Origin: Palsa-504 sp963744575
Lineage (GTDB): Bacteria; Actinomycetota; Actinomycetes; Streptosporangiales; Streptosporangiaceae
Direction: 5' to 3'
Length of the DNA stretch: 64,000 bases
Assembly: GCA_963744575.1 (NCBI GenBank)
Contig: CAVUUF010000025.1
Span: 124,001-188,000, forward strand
This document shows positions 27,885-35,705 of the stretch, piece by piece. Numbering within the stretch: position 1 is the stretch's first letter; each line of letters opens with the position of its first letter. The translations under genes were made by a program, and so were the position numbers. Under the pieces are notes generated by a model. It searched no databases and was not told the origin of the DNA. It saw only the letters and a program-made list of their open reading frames with translations.

Positions 27885-28745
27885 ATGGCCAACGCGCTCG
27901 ATCACCTGCTCGACCTGCTCGACCTGGAGCAGATCGAGGTGAACATCTTCCGCGGCCGGAGCCCGGACGAGCGGCGGCAGCGGGTGTTCGGCGGCCAGGT
28001 CGCCGGGCAGGCACTGGTCGCGGCGGGCCGGACCGTGCCCGCGGACCGCCCGGTGCACTCGCTGCACGCGTACTTCATCCGGCCGGGCGACACCACGGTG
28101 CCGATCGTGTACCTGGTGGACCGGGTGCGGGACGGGCGGTCCTTCACCACCCGCCGGGTGTCGGCGGTCCAGCACGGCAAGGCCATCTTCACCCTCTCCG
28201 CGTCCTTCCACCAGCCCGAACCCGGTCCCGAGCATGCCGACCCGATGCCCGCGGCGCCGCCGCCGGAGGCGGTGGAACCGAGCTCGGACCGGTGGCGCCG
28301 GATCCGGGGCGAGGCCGCCGAGGGGCAGGTGTTCGAGCCGCCCATCGACGTTCGGTCGGTCGGGCCGCTGTCCGTCGAGGCCGCGGGCGACCCGGCGCTG
28401 CGCAGCACCAGGAACCTCATCTGGCTACGGGTCGACGGCGAACTGCCGGATGACCCGCTGCTGCACGTCTGCCTGATGACCTACGCCTCGGACATGACGC
28501 TGCTGGATCCGGTGCTCACCGGACACGGCCTGTCCTGGCTGGACGGCCGCACGTCGGGCGCCAGCCTGGACCACGCCATGTGGTTCCACCGGTCGTTCCG
28601 GGCCGACCGGTGGCTGCTGTACGCGCAGGAGTCGCCGGTGGCCTCCGGCGCCCGCGGCCTGGCCTGCGGCCAGGTGTTCACCGCCGAGGGCCAGCTCGTC
28701 GTGTCCGTGGTGCAGGAGGGCCTGATCCGGACAAGCCGACGCTGA
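27885..28745 (+). CDS. tesB: Acyl-CoA thioesterase II (TesB)
   Basis: TesB hydrolyses acyl-CoA to free fatty acid and CoA. The 286-residue protein is a double hot-dog fold: FGGQVAGQALVAAGRTVPADRPVHSLHAYFIRPGD and GRSFTTRRVSAVQHGKAIFTLSASF in the first half, LMTYASDMTLLDPVLTGHG and the catalytic Asp region SLDHAMWFHR in the second. The ATG lies 2 nt after the helicase stop, so the two are co-transcribed. It is the last chromosomal gene before the integrated element. Confidence 0.95.
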   Translation: MANALDHLLDLLDLEQIEVNIFRGRSPDERRQRVFGGQVAGQALVAAGRTVPADRPVHSLHAYFIRPGDTTVPIVYLVDRVRDGRSFTTRRVSAVQHGKAIFTLSASFHQPEPGPEHADPMPAAPPPEAVEPSSDRWRRIRGEAAEGQVFEPPIDVRSVGPLSVEAAGDPALRSTRNLIWLRVDGELPDDPLLHVCLMTYASDMTLLDPVLTGHGLSWLDGRTSGASLDHAMWFHRSFRADRWLLYAQESPVASGARGLACGQVFTAEGQLVVSVVQEGLIRTSRR

Positions 28746-28756
28746 AGTCGCAGGTC

Positions 28757-28794
28757 AAAAAACCGTTGCCGCTACTGGGGGCAACGGTTAGGCT
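28757..28794 (+). promoter_or_regulatory. WhiB7-type promoter left at the left junction (probable original whiB7 promoter)
   Basis: AAAAAA (28757-28762), 3 bp, TTGCCG (28766-28771), a 17-bp spacer and TAGGCT (28789-28794). An A/T run placed 3 bp before the -35 is the known hallmark of WhiB7-dependent promoters, including that of whiB7 itself. Six nt after the -10 box comes an ATG inside the repeated att core, so transcripts would be leaderless. The promoter now points into the island instead of into whiB7. Confidence 0.6.
28761..28789. terminator. 10-bp inverted repeat; minus-strand intrinsic terminator shape
   Basis: AACCGTTGCC and GGCAACGGTT are perfect arms around a 9-nt loop. Read on the minus strand the stem runs into TTTTTT, the form of an intrinsic terminator for leftward transcripts from the island. 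It also overlaps the -35 and spacer of the rightward promoter, so it may be both. Confidence 0.5.
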
Positions 28795-28806
28795 GCCTAC
28801 ATGTCC
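28792..28806 (+). repeat. Left attachment site (attL) core
   Basis: GCTGCCTACATGTCC is repeated exactly at 58364-58378. It marks the change from chromosomal genes (uvrD2-tesB) to the integrase-led island. It contains the ATG of the first upstream ORF of the whiB7 leader. Confidence 0.65.
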
Positions 28807-28860
28807 AGCGGCCCGCTGACCTGCGGCGATGCCTGGCCGGGAGCAATTCCCGGGAGCAGT

Positions 28861-30036
28861 TCATGATGCACCCCTCTTCCTGTCGTTCATCCGCTTCGCC
28901 ACCGAGGTGACGACGGGGCTGATCTGGTGGCGTTAGACCTTCTTGGTCACCGTCGAGTTGATGTGCCGCACGGCGTCGGAGACTTCCTCGATGTCCGCGC
29001 CCTCGGCGTTCAGCACGGACACGAAGGTGTGCCTGCACTCTCTGGGCTGCCAGTCCCGCCCGAGCCCGGCGGCCTCGCACACCGCCCGGAACCCGCGGTT
29101 CAGCCGCTGCCGGTTGACCGGGCGCCCGGCCTCATCGGTGAAGATTAGGCCGAGGTCATGCCAGAGCGCCCCGGCCGCGAGTCGCTGCCGGGCCTGCTCC
29201 TTGCGCCAGGCGGCCAGCGCCTCGGCCGCATCGTCCGGTATCTGCATCGCGCCTTTGCTGTGCTCATTCTTCAGGTCCCCGACCACCAGCCCGGCCCCGG
29301 TCTCCTGGAGGCCGTGGCGGATGTACAGCACCCCATCGCGGATGTCGTCCCACCGCAGCGCGCCGGTCTCGCCCGGCCGGGTGCCGCACAGCGTGGCCAC
29401 GGATAGCCAGGCATGCCACCAGGCGGGGTTCAGCGCCAGATTCTGCATGGCGGTCGCGTCCAGATCCAGCAGCGCATCCTTCTGCTCGACGGTCATCGAC
29501 TTGGACCGGCGGACGGGCAGCCCGGCGAGCACGTCGGCCAGCTCGGCCACGTTCCGGCTCACCAGGTCCCGCTTCTGCGCCCGCCGGATCACCAGCCGCA
29601 AAAGGAACAGCTGATCCCCGACCGTGCTCCTGGACATGCCCCGCCTGGCCTCGGCGGCCAGGTGGTCTTCCACCTGCTGCACCGTCAGCCTGGTCAGCAG
29701 CGTCTGGCCGAGCCCGCGGGTCAGGTGCTCGGCGTGGGTCCTGTTGACCGCCAGCGTGCTGGTCGTCTTCCAGGTGGACGGCGGATGCGCCATGTAGTCG
29801 GCCACCGCCTGGGCCACGGTGACGTTCTTCGCGCTGACCGTGCCGGTGTCCTCCAGCTCGGCCAGCAGCTTCGCCAGGTTCTTCTTCGCGGTGGCCTGGT
29901 CCGGGGCGCCCATCTTGCGCCTCGGCCGCCTGCCGGTGCCCGGATCCATCGGCAGGCTGACCGACGCCCACCACTTCCCGGCCTTGTCCTGGTAGACCGA
30001 GCCATCACCGCGTCCCCGGTGTCGCCTGGCGATCAT
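28861..30036 (-). pseudogene. int: Tyrosine recombinase (integrase), stop codon at the catalytic tyrosine
   Basis: The open frame runs from ATG 30036 to TAA at 28933-28935. It has an N-terminal SAM-like arm (GRGDGSVYQDKAGKWWASVSLP), a core-binding domain and catalytic residues in LCGTRPGETGALRW (Arg), the LKNEHSKG beta turn (Lys), PRECRHTFVSVL (Arg/His) and AVRHINSTVTKK. The next residues in this family are V-Y-R-H-Q; here the frame reads GTC TAA CGC CAC CAG, and beyond the stop continues RHQISPVVTSVAKRMNDR to TGA at 28861. One C-to-A change therefore removes exactly the nucleophile. The ATG overlaps the upstream gene stop (ATGA). Confidence 0.88.
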
Positions 30037-30206
30037 CGTGATCGCTGTTCCTTCCTGGTCTTGGCCTCGTCCTGGTCGAGGCATCTCTCGATGAGCGCGA
30101 CCATCTCGGCGTGCATGGACCGGTGATCGCGCTTGGCGGCCTGCTTCAGTCGCGCATGCAGGTCCGGGCTGAGCCGGATGCTCATCTTGATCTCGTCAGC
30201 AGCCAT
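30033..30206 (-). CDS. Arc-type ribbon-helix-helix protein coupled to int
   Basis: A 57-residue protein, MAADEIKMSIRLSPDLHARL then KQAAKRDHRSMHAEMVALIE and a charged tail, fits the Arc/MetJ ribbon-helix-helix family: a short beta strand (KMSIRL) followed by two helices. Such proteins bind DNA as dimers and in phages act as repressors or antirepressors. It is too short for many gene finders. GGTGG precedes the ATG and the stop overlaps the integrase start, so it probably controls or accompanies integrase expression. Confidence 0.8.
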   Translation of the reverse strand: MAADEIKMSIRLSPDLHARLKQAAKRDHRSMHAEMVALIERCLDQDEAKTRKEQRSR

Positions 30207-30223
30207 GCCACCAATGTACCACC

Positions 30224-30252
30224 AAAATAGCTACCACGGTAGTGGCGAACAA
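30224..30252 (-). promoter_or_regulatory. Promoter of the ribbon-helix-helix/int operon
   Basis: On the minus strand TTGTTC (30252-30247), a 17-bp spacer and TATTTT (30229-30224) form a good promoter 17 bp before the ATG at 30206. The spacer holds CTACC-AC-GGTAG, a candidate operator, and the 12-bp repeat at 30253-30264 directly abuts the -35. Confidence 0.6.
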
Positions 30253-30264
30253 GGTGTTTACACC
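30253..30264. promoter_or_regulatory. Island operator repeat, copy 1 (GGTGTTTACACC)
   Basis: This quasi-palindrome lies between the divergent int and excisionase operons, touching the -35 of the int promoter. Other copies are at 31553, 31577, 55508 (one mismatch, minus strand) and 58296. Its placement at control regions suggests a shared regulator. Confidence 0.55.
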
Positions 30265-30298
30265 ACCTGTCTAGCTGGGCTGATGCGGAAATTCGCGT

Positions 30299-30329
30299 TT
30301 GCGTGGTACCGCACTCTATGGCATATGAT
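30299..30329 (+). promoter_or_regulatory. Possible promoter of the excisionase operon
   Basis: TATGAT (30324-30329) is a good -10 box; TTGCGT (30299-30304) with a 19-bp spacer is a poor partner. It lies 124 bp before the excisionase-like gene. Confidence 0.3.
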
Positions 30330-30452
30330 GTGCACAGCTCGCTTGCGGTGCCGTCCAGGTCCCGCCCGGCAGCTGACGATCACGATGAGCGTGGTCGTCG
30401 GCTGCGCTCATAGGGACAGGACAGGACACGAGCACGGCAAGGAGAGAGCAAG

Positions 30453-30674
30453 ATGAGCAAGGCGGCGGGCACCAGTCCCCCGGTGAAGATGCGCACCGCG
30501 GCCGAGGTGGCCGAGATGACGCGCCTGTCCCCGGCGACCATCTGGAAGCTGATCGCGTCCGGGGAGCTGGAAAGCGTCAAGATCGGCTGGGCCAGGCGCA
30601 TCCCCGAGGACGCGGTGGATGCGTATATCGACAGCCTGCGTGCCGACAAGGCCGCGGGCCAGGGGGCAGCGTGA
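30453..30674 (+). CDS. Excisionase-like helix-turn-helix protein (AlpA/Xis type)
   Basis: A 73-residue protein with a MerR-like excisionase domain: RTAAEVAEMTRLSPATIWKLIASGELESVKIGWARRIPEDAVDAYIDSLRA. Proteins of this type direct excision or activate early genes of integrated elements. It is divergent from int across a region holding promoters and a copy of the 12-bp repeat. AAGGAGAG before the ATG is a strong ribosome site. With int broken, its excision role may be lost. Confidence 0.85.
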   Translation: MSKAAGTSPPVKMRTAAEVAEMTRLSPATIWKLIASGELESVKIGWARRIPEDAVDAYIDSLRADKAAGQGAA

Positions 30675-31550
30675 GCGCACGCCCCGCCTTCTCGACTTGT
30701 TCTGCGGGGGTGGTGGGGCTGCCTACGGCTACCACCTGGCCGGGGTATGAGGTGACCGGCGTGGATTCCGCACCGCAGCCGCGGTTCCCGTTCACCTTCA
30801 TCCAGGCCGACGCGCTGGAAGTGCTCGCAGACACGGCTTTCCTCGCCCGCTTCGGCCTCATCCACGCCAGCCCCCTGCCAGTACTACTCGCAGATGAGCA
30901 GGTGCCGCCCTGGCCTCGCCGCGGAGTACCCCGATCTGATCGGCCCCGTCCGCGAGCTGCTGACCGCGAGCACCAGGCCGTGGCTGATCGAGGGAGCCGC
31001 CCCGTGGATGAAAGACCCGGTGACGCGGTGCGGCGGGATGTTCGGGCTGAAGGTCTGGCGGCACCGCCTGTTCGAGGCATCGTTCCCGCTCCCGCAGCCC
31101 GAGCATCCTGCGCACAACGGGAGCCGCCTCAGGACAGGCCGACCGCCATCTCCCGGCGACATCATCACGGTTGCCGGGCACACCGGCGATGTGGACTATG
31201 CACGGGCCGCGATGGGCGCGTGGTGGATGACGACGGGCGAACTGTCCGAATCCATCCCGCCTGCCTACTCGGTACTCACCGGCCTGGCCGCAGCCGCGTT
31301 CCTGGGTTACGAACTCCCTCCCGTGTCCGTAACGCTCGGAGAGGGCCGCCGGGCGCGGTCGAACGCATTGGCGGCCGAGCGCATGCGCCGCTACCGTGCC
31401 CGCCAGCGAGGCAAGCGGAGCGCGGCGGTCGCCAAGCGCAAGCCAGACCCGCAGCCGACAATGGCAAGCCACTATGCCGCCGAACTGGCACGGGCACGCA
31501 CCGAGCTGGCCCTGCTGCGGGCTGCGCAAGTCACCCGCCTGGCGCAGTAA
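30671..31550 (+). pseudogene. Frameshifted phage-type DNA cytosine-C5 methyltransferase
   Basis: Reading across three frames restores a C5-methyltransferase-like protein: RLLDLFCGGGGAAYGYHLAG (SAM-binding motif I), YEVTGVDSAPQPRFPF, FGLIHASPP-CQYYSQMSRC (motif IV with the catalytic Cys) and CGGMFGLKVWRHRLFE. Indels lie in the C-run at 30681-30685, in GGGG at 30742-30745 and in CCCCC at 30871-30875. The usual ENV motif is also altered (LIEGAAPWM), which an assembly error would not explain, so the gene looks inactive. It would have modified element DNA. Starts at GTG 30671, overlapping the excisionase stop. Confidence 0.75.
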
Positions 31551-31552
31551 CA

Positions 31553-31588
31553 GTGTTTACACGGCCTGGTCAGGGAGGTGTTTACACC
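31553..31588. promoter_or_regulatory. Tandem island operator repeats, copies 2 and 3
   Basis: GTGTTTACAC at 31553-31562 and GGTGTTTACACC at 31577-31588 are 25 bp apart. They begin 3 bp after the methyltransferase stop and precede the ribbon-helix-helix gene at 31657. Confidence 0.55.
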
Positions 31589-31656
31589 GAATATTCGCCA
31601 AGAAAACCCCCGGTGTGTCGCTTGCGCCGGGCGAGTAGAGAGGTTTGGTGGACCAC

Positions 31657-31827
31657 ATGAGCCGCCCCGCAGCTGACCCGGACCGGCCGAACAACGCACG
31701 GCTGACGACCAAGGTGCCCAGACCGGACGCCGAGGGCGTCATCGAGCTGGCCGAGCAGGCCGGGATAACCCGGTCTGAGTTCTTGCGCCAGGTCGTCCTG
31801 GAAGCCCTGGAGCGTGAAGATAGCTAG
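31657..31827 (+). CDS. Small CopG/ribbon-helix-helix-like protein
   Basis: A 56-residue protein: NNARLTTKVPRPDAEGVIELAEQAGITRSEFLRQVVLEALERED fits a ribbon-helix-helix fold with a short strand and two helices. It follows the tandem operator repeats, so it may be the regulator that binds them or a target of it. TTG 31645 and GTG 31648 are upstream in-frame alternatives. Confidence 0.6.
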   Translation: MSRPAADPDRPNNARLTTKVPRPDAEGVIELAEQAGITRSEFLRQVVLEALEREDS

Positions 31828-31879
31828 CCGCCGAACGGGCGGCTGACCCAGGTACAACTTCATCCCCCCCACGATCACG

Positions 31880-31916
31880 ATGCTGATGAGCCAGACGATG
31901 GATGGCTGATCAGCAT
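31880..31916. repeat. Long imperfect inverted repeat
   Basis: ATGCTGAT-G-AGCCA (31880-31893) and TGGCT-G-ATCAGCAT (31903-31916) form a 13-bp stem with one G:G mismatch and a 9-nt loop. It lies in the 210-bp gap between 31828 and 32037 and has no T-run. The gap also holds two direct copies of TGACCAGGAAGG (31998, 32015), the second including the ribosome site of the next gene. The stem could be a regulatory or origin structure. Confidence 0.5.
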
Positions 31917-32037
31917 TGCGCATTTAGGGGGGCCGGACAGCAGCGAGGCCGGTGCCGTAGCACCGGCCCGCGCCGATCATCAACCACGGCACCCGTCTGA
32001 CCAGGAAGGTGCCTTGACCAGGAAGGAGCTGGTCTAG

Positions 32038-32415
32038 ATGACCTTCTCCAGTAAGGACATCATGTTCAGAAGTGTAACTACGGGCGCCGCCGGGTGGGTG
32101 CTCTGGAGCGATGGCAGCGTGTCGCGCGAGCCCATCGACCTGTCCGTGCCGCACCCCGAGCCCGAGTTCGTCATCCCGGCCGTCCGCGACGGCAAGCAGC
32201 TCGTGTTCTACTGTTCCTTGTGCAGAACCAGGCACTACCACGGTGCCCACGGTGACTGCACCGGCTGCGGCTGCGAGCTGCACGCCGACTACCAGCGCCG
32301 CGGCCCGTGCACCTGCCCGGTTGGCGCAGGCAACGGACACCGGGTCGCGCACTGCACCTCGCCGCGGTCTCCGTACCTGGCCACCGGCTACATCTTGCGC
32401 GAGGTGACCAGGTGA
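32038..32415 (+). CDS. Cys/His-rich small protein, probable zinc binder
   Basis: A 125-residue protein of unknown function. Its middle carries CSLCRTRHYHGAHGDCTGCGCE, then CTCPVG and HC, enough Cys/His for one or two zinc knuckles. A ribosome site GGAAGGAG lies 9 nt before the ATG. Its TGA overlaps the primase start, suggesting joint expression. It may be an accessory replication or DNA-binding protein. Confidence 0.65.
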   Translation: MTFSSKDIMFRSVTTGAAGWVLWSDGSVSREPIDLSVPHPEPEFVIPAVRDGKQLVFYCSLCRTRHYHGAHGDCTGCGCELHADYQRRGPCTCPVGAGNGHRVAHCTSPRSPYLATGYILREVTR

Positions 32416-34739
32416 CCGCGCCGCTGCGCACGTTGCTCGACTTCGGCCTGGGCTGGGCAGAACGGGACGTTGAGATCATCCCGCTCATCCCCGGCACCAA
32501 CAGGCCCGTCATCGAGGACTGGCCGAACGCGCGGAGCAAGGACCCCGCGGTCATCAGGAAGCACGCCGAAGAACACCCGGGCTGCGGCTGGGGCGGGATC
32601 ACCGGATCAGTCAACCGCCACCTGCTGGGGCTGGTCATCGACGTTGACACCAGGCGAGGTGACGGCCTGGCCGAGCTGAACCGGTGGCTGGCGAGCGTGA
32701 ACCTGGCCATCCCGGACACCATGTACGCGCACACGCCCAACGGCGGCCTGCACATCTACCTGGCCACGCCGTCCGGCGTGACGGTGCCGACCAGGCACCT
32801 GCCCAATGTGGACTTCCTGGGCGACGGCGGGCACTTCGTCGCCCTCCCGCCGACCAGGGCGCGGCTGAAGCCGCGGGGCTGGACGCCCCCGGAGTGGGCG
32901 CCCGAACGTGACCAGCTGTGGCAGATGCTCACCCTGAGCCGTCCGCTCTACCCGGGGGAGCGAAGGCCCAGGCTGCCCGAGCTGTACGGCGTCTACCAGC
33001 TGGCGGGGCCGCAGCGGGTGGCGCTGTGCCCGCCCGTGCTGCTGGAGGCGGTCAGCGCCCTGCCGTCCAGGCCCGCTGGGTCCGGGTCCGGGAACGGCGG
33101 CGGCAGCAGCATGGAGGACCCGGACGAGCTGCCCCCGACCGCCTACCTGCTGGAGCACGGCGTGCCGGACGGCATGGGGCACGACAACACCCTGGCCCGA
33201 CTGGCTGCCCGGCTCGCCGCCCAGGGCGAGGCCGAGGCCGAGGCGTACCAGGTGTGGCGGGCCGTGGCGGACAAGACCGAGGACTCCGGCGACCCGTTCA
33301 CCTCCGGTGACTTCAGGCGGCACTGGAAGGGCGCGCAGCGGAAGGAGTTCGGCAAGGTGGCAGAGCTGACCCCGGGCGGGGAGCAGTGGGCGCAGGGCAC
33401 GGTGACCAGCCCGGCTGCGGTGGCGCCGGGCGGTGGCGTCCTGGCGGGCACCGTGGTGCAGCCGCCGTCCGTGATCGACAAAAAGGGCGGGCTGCTGGCG
33501 GATACGGCGGCCAGGTGGGTGCTCGGGCAGGGGCCGCTGATGTGGGGCGCGGACAACAAGCTGTGGGCCTGGGAGCACGGCACCTGGGTGCCCGGCGAGG
33601 AAAAGGAGCATGACGTGGTGCACACCCGTGTCCACCGCCTGCTCGGTGACCGCTACCGCGGAGCCCATGAGACCAATATCCGCGAGGTCATCCGGGCGCG
33701 GGCGGGATACCTGCGCTGCGATCCGGTGCCGGACGTGATCAACTTCCGCGACGGCCTGCTGTACTGGCGCGGGGAGGACCAGCTGCGCCTGCACGACCCG
33801 GCGGTGCTGTCCACCGTGCAGATGGCGGTGAGCTGGAACCCGGCGGCCACCTGCCCGGCGTTCGATGACTTCCTGGCCGGGGTCCTGGTGCCCGGGGACG
33901 TGGCCCGGATGTGGGAGGTCATCGGCTACCTGATGCTGTCCGGCAACCCCTTGCACAAGATCATCCTGCTGTTCGGCCGCGGCTTCAACGGCAAGGGGGT
34001 GCTGCTGCGGACGATCACCGCGATGCTCGGCAAGGGCAACGTGTCCAGCGTGTCCCTGCACTCGCTGGCCGAGGACCGGTTCACCCGGGTGAAGCTGATG
34101 GGCAGGATCGCCAACATCTGCGGTGACATCGACGCCACCTACATCGAGAAGACCGGCCTGCTCAAGCAGCTCACCGGAGAGGACCTGGTAAGCGCCAAGC
34201 ACAAGTTCCGCGATGCCACCCAGTTCACCAACTGGGCGGTGCCGGTGTTTTCCGCCAACGAGATGCCCACCTCAGCGGACACCAGCCAGGGCTGGCGGGA
34301 CCGCTGGGAGGTGTTCACCTTCCCCAACACCTTCGCCCACGACCCCGCCCTGGAGCCCAGGCTGAGGCACGAGGCCGAGTTGGAGGGCATCGCGGCGAAG
34401 GGGGTGCGGTCACTGCGGGAGCTGATGGCCCGGACGCCCCCGGCGTTCACCCGGACGGCGGCGGGAGAGGCGGCCAGGGCCGACTTCGCCGCCCGCCAGG
34501 AACCGCTGGCCCTGTGGATGGCCGAGTGCTGCTGGGCCTTGCCCGACCAGCGGTGCTGGACCGACCGGCGGAACGCCTACGCCAGCTACAAACTGTGGTC
34601 CGACGAATCGGGCCTGAGGAACCCGAGGAAGCGGCAGGAGATTTACGCCCTGCTGAAGGAGCGGTTCGGGGAGACTAGGCACAACGGCTGGCCCGGCTAC
34701 CCGGGATTGTGGCTGATGGAGGGCCGGGGTCCGGGCTGA
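32412..34739 (+). CDS. Primase-helicase: AEP-type primase/polymerase domain plus D5/P4-type helicase
   Basis: This 775-residue protein probably starts replication of the excised element. The N-terminal half resembles the bifunctional primase-polymerase domain (LGWAERDVEIIPLIPGTNRPV, WGGITGSV, the LVIDVDTRRGDG acidic pair, GGLHIYLA). A D5_N-like middle (NFRDGLLYW, MWEVIGYLML) leads to a superfamily 3 helicase with Walker A LFGRGFNGKGVLLRTI (about 520) and RIANICGDIDATYIEKTG and PVFSANEMP. Start is GTG 32412, overlapping the upstream stop. The frame is intact, unlike several other island genes. Confidence 0.9.
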   Translation: MTAPLRTLLDFGLGWAERDVEIIPLIPGTNRPVIEDWPNARSKDPAVIRKHAEEHPGCGWGGITGSVNRHLLGLVIDVDTRRGDGLAELNRWLASVNLAIPDTMYAHTPNGGLHIYLATPSGVTVPTRHLPNVDFLGDGGHFVALPPTRARLKPRGWTPPEWAPERDQLWQMLTLSRPLYPGERRPRLPELYGVYQLAGPQRVALCPPVLLEAVSALPSRPAGSGSGNGGGSSMEDPDELPPTAYLLEHGVPDGMGHDNTLARLAARLAAQGEAEAEAYQVWRAVADKTEDSGDPFTSGDFRRHWKGAQRKEFGKVAELTPGGEQWAQGTVTSPAAVAPGGGVLAGTVVQPPSVIDKKGGLLADTAARWVLGQGPLMWGADNKLWAWEHGTWVPGEEKEHDVVHTRVHRLLGDRYRGAHETNIREVIRARAGYLRCDPVPDVINFRDGLLYWRGEDQLRLHDPAVLSTVQMAVSWNPAATCPAFDDFLAGVLVPGDVARMWEVIGYLMLSGNPLHKIILLFGRGFNGKGVLLRTITAMLGKGNVSSVSLHSLAEDRFTRVKLMGRIANICGDIDATYIEKTGLLKQLTGEDLVSAKHKFRDATQFTNWAVPVFSANEMPTSADTSQGWRDRWEVFTFPNTFAHDPALEPRLRHEAELEGIAAKGVRSLRELMARTPPAFTRTAAGEAARADFAARQEPLALWMAECCWALPDQRCWTDRRNAYASYKLWSDESGLRNPRKRQEIYALLKERFGETRHNGWPGYPGLWLMEGRGPG

Positions 34740-34740
34740 G

Positions 34741-34891
34741 AAGTCACTTGGAAAGTCACTTCCGTTTTCCGCAGGTCAGAGCCTTGAGGGTGCCGGGGAA
34801 GTGATAAAAGTGACTCGCACATACATCTACGCTCGTACGCGCGTGTGTGTAGGAGGGTAGATAGGGGCCGGAAGTCACTTTTATCACTTCC
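34741..34891. repeat. Iteron-like and inverted-repeat array, candidate replication origin
   Basis: AAGTCACTT occurs at 34741-34749 and 34753-34761. A perfect 19-bp inverted repeat follows: GGAAGTGATAAAAGTGACT at 34797-34815 and its complement at 34873-34891. The 57-bp spacer is an alternating purine/pyrimidine tract (about 34835-34852). The array fills the start of the 325-bp gap after the primase-helicase gene, the usual place for the origin used by such proteins. The rest of the gap to 35064 shows nothing clear. Confidence 0.55.
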
Positions 34892-35064
34892 GGCGGCTGC
34901 CTGCGGGAATACTGCCGGGGACTTTCACCCGGAACATCACTCCCCGGCCAGACGTGAACACCTCGTCCAGGCGGTCAGGACCCGCGCCGCCCTGTCGCAC
35001 GAATCGCCCGGACCCGGACCCGGCAATGTTAGGCCCCGGGATGCCTCGGCGGGCCTGATCGCAG

Positions 35065-35337
35065 GTGACCGCATCAGTGACCGATACTGGTCACGTGGAC
35101 GCGGTAGTGGTCGAGGTGGTGCGCGGCCGGGACGGGAAGAAGTACCCCGCCGGGCTCCCGCGCCCCCCAGACGAGCGCCAGCGGCTCCGGGCGCTGGCCC
35201 ACGACCTGCACTGCCGCCAGGGCCTGTCGATCCGCGCCACCCAGGCCGCCATGCTGACCCAGCACGGCATCCGGCGTTCCCTCGGCCAGGTCCACAAGGA
35301 CCTGACCTGGTGGACGTGCCCGCGGTGCGCATCATGA
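35065..35337 (+). CDS. Small helix-turn-helix-like protein
   Basis: A 90-residue protein with a GTG start. RQRLRALAHDLHCRQGLSIRATQAAMLTQHGIRRSLGQVHKDLTWWTCPRC looks like a homeodomain-type helix-turn-helix used by element-encoded regulators. A GTG in frame at the VDAVVVEVVRGRD segment is an alternative start. Its stop overlaps the next gene (ATGA). Confidence 0.55.
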   Translation: MTASVTDTGHVDAVVVEVVRGRDGKKYPAGLPRPPDERQRLRALAHDLHCRQGLSIRATQAAMLTQHGIRRSLGQVHKDLTWWTCPRCAS

Positions 35338-35705
35338 TCCCGCCGGGCAGGGGCGCCGCGCAGTGCTCGGGCACGACCCGGGCTGGGCGGCCCTGCCTGG
35401 ACTGGGTGGTCCTCGGGTTCGATCACTGCCTGCACCACGTTCCGCCGGACCAGCTGGAGGCGGCCGAGGCCGTCTGCGGCTTCCGGCTGTGCCGCAGGCC
35501 CGGCTGCCTTCAGTACGCGATCCGGTACAGCGACCCGCCCACGTGCAAGACCCACTGCTCGGGGTTCATGCGCAGGGTCGAGTACCGTCGCCACATCATG
35601 CGCCTGGTGGAGGAACGCCGGGTCGAGCTGATGACCGCGTGGTTCCGCTACCAGGATGGCGACCGGAGCCCGGAAGTGCTGCATCTGCTCGACCTGGACG
35701 CCTGA
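35334..35705 (+). CDS. Cys/His-rich hypothetical protein
   Basis: A 123-residue protein of unknown function. The N-terminal CSGTTRAGRPCLDWVVLGFDHCLHH and the middle CRRPGCLQYAIRYSDPPTCKTHCSG supply two probable zinc sites. The C-terminal helix (RRVEYRRHIMRLVEERRVELMTAWF) is basic. It overlaps both neighbours and belongs to a run of coupled small genes. Confidence 0.6.
   Translation: MIPPGRGAAQCSGTTRAGRPCLDWVVLGFDHCLHHVPPDQLEAAEAVCGFRLCRRPGCLQYAIRYSDPPTCKTHCSGFMRRVEYRRHIMRLVEERRVELMTAWFRYQDGDRSPEVLHLLDLDA

Noticed and set aside
28746..28860. A tRNA gene as integration site
   Set aside because: No cloverleaf or tRNA-like 3' end is visible at either junction; the repeated core lies in the whiB7 leader instead.
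30671..31660. An intact 329-residue protein from GTG 30671
   Set aside because: Most of that frame is Arg/Pro-rich shadow; the family-like segments lie in three different frames.
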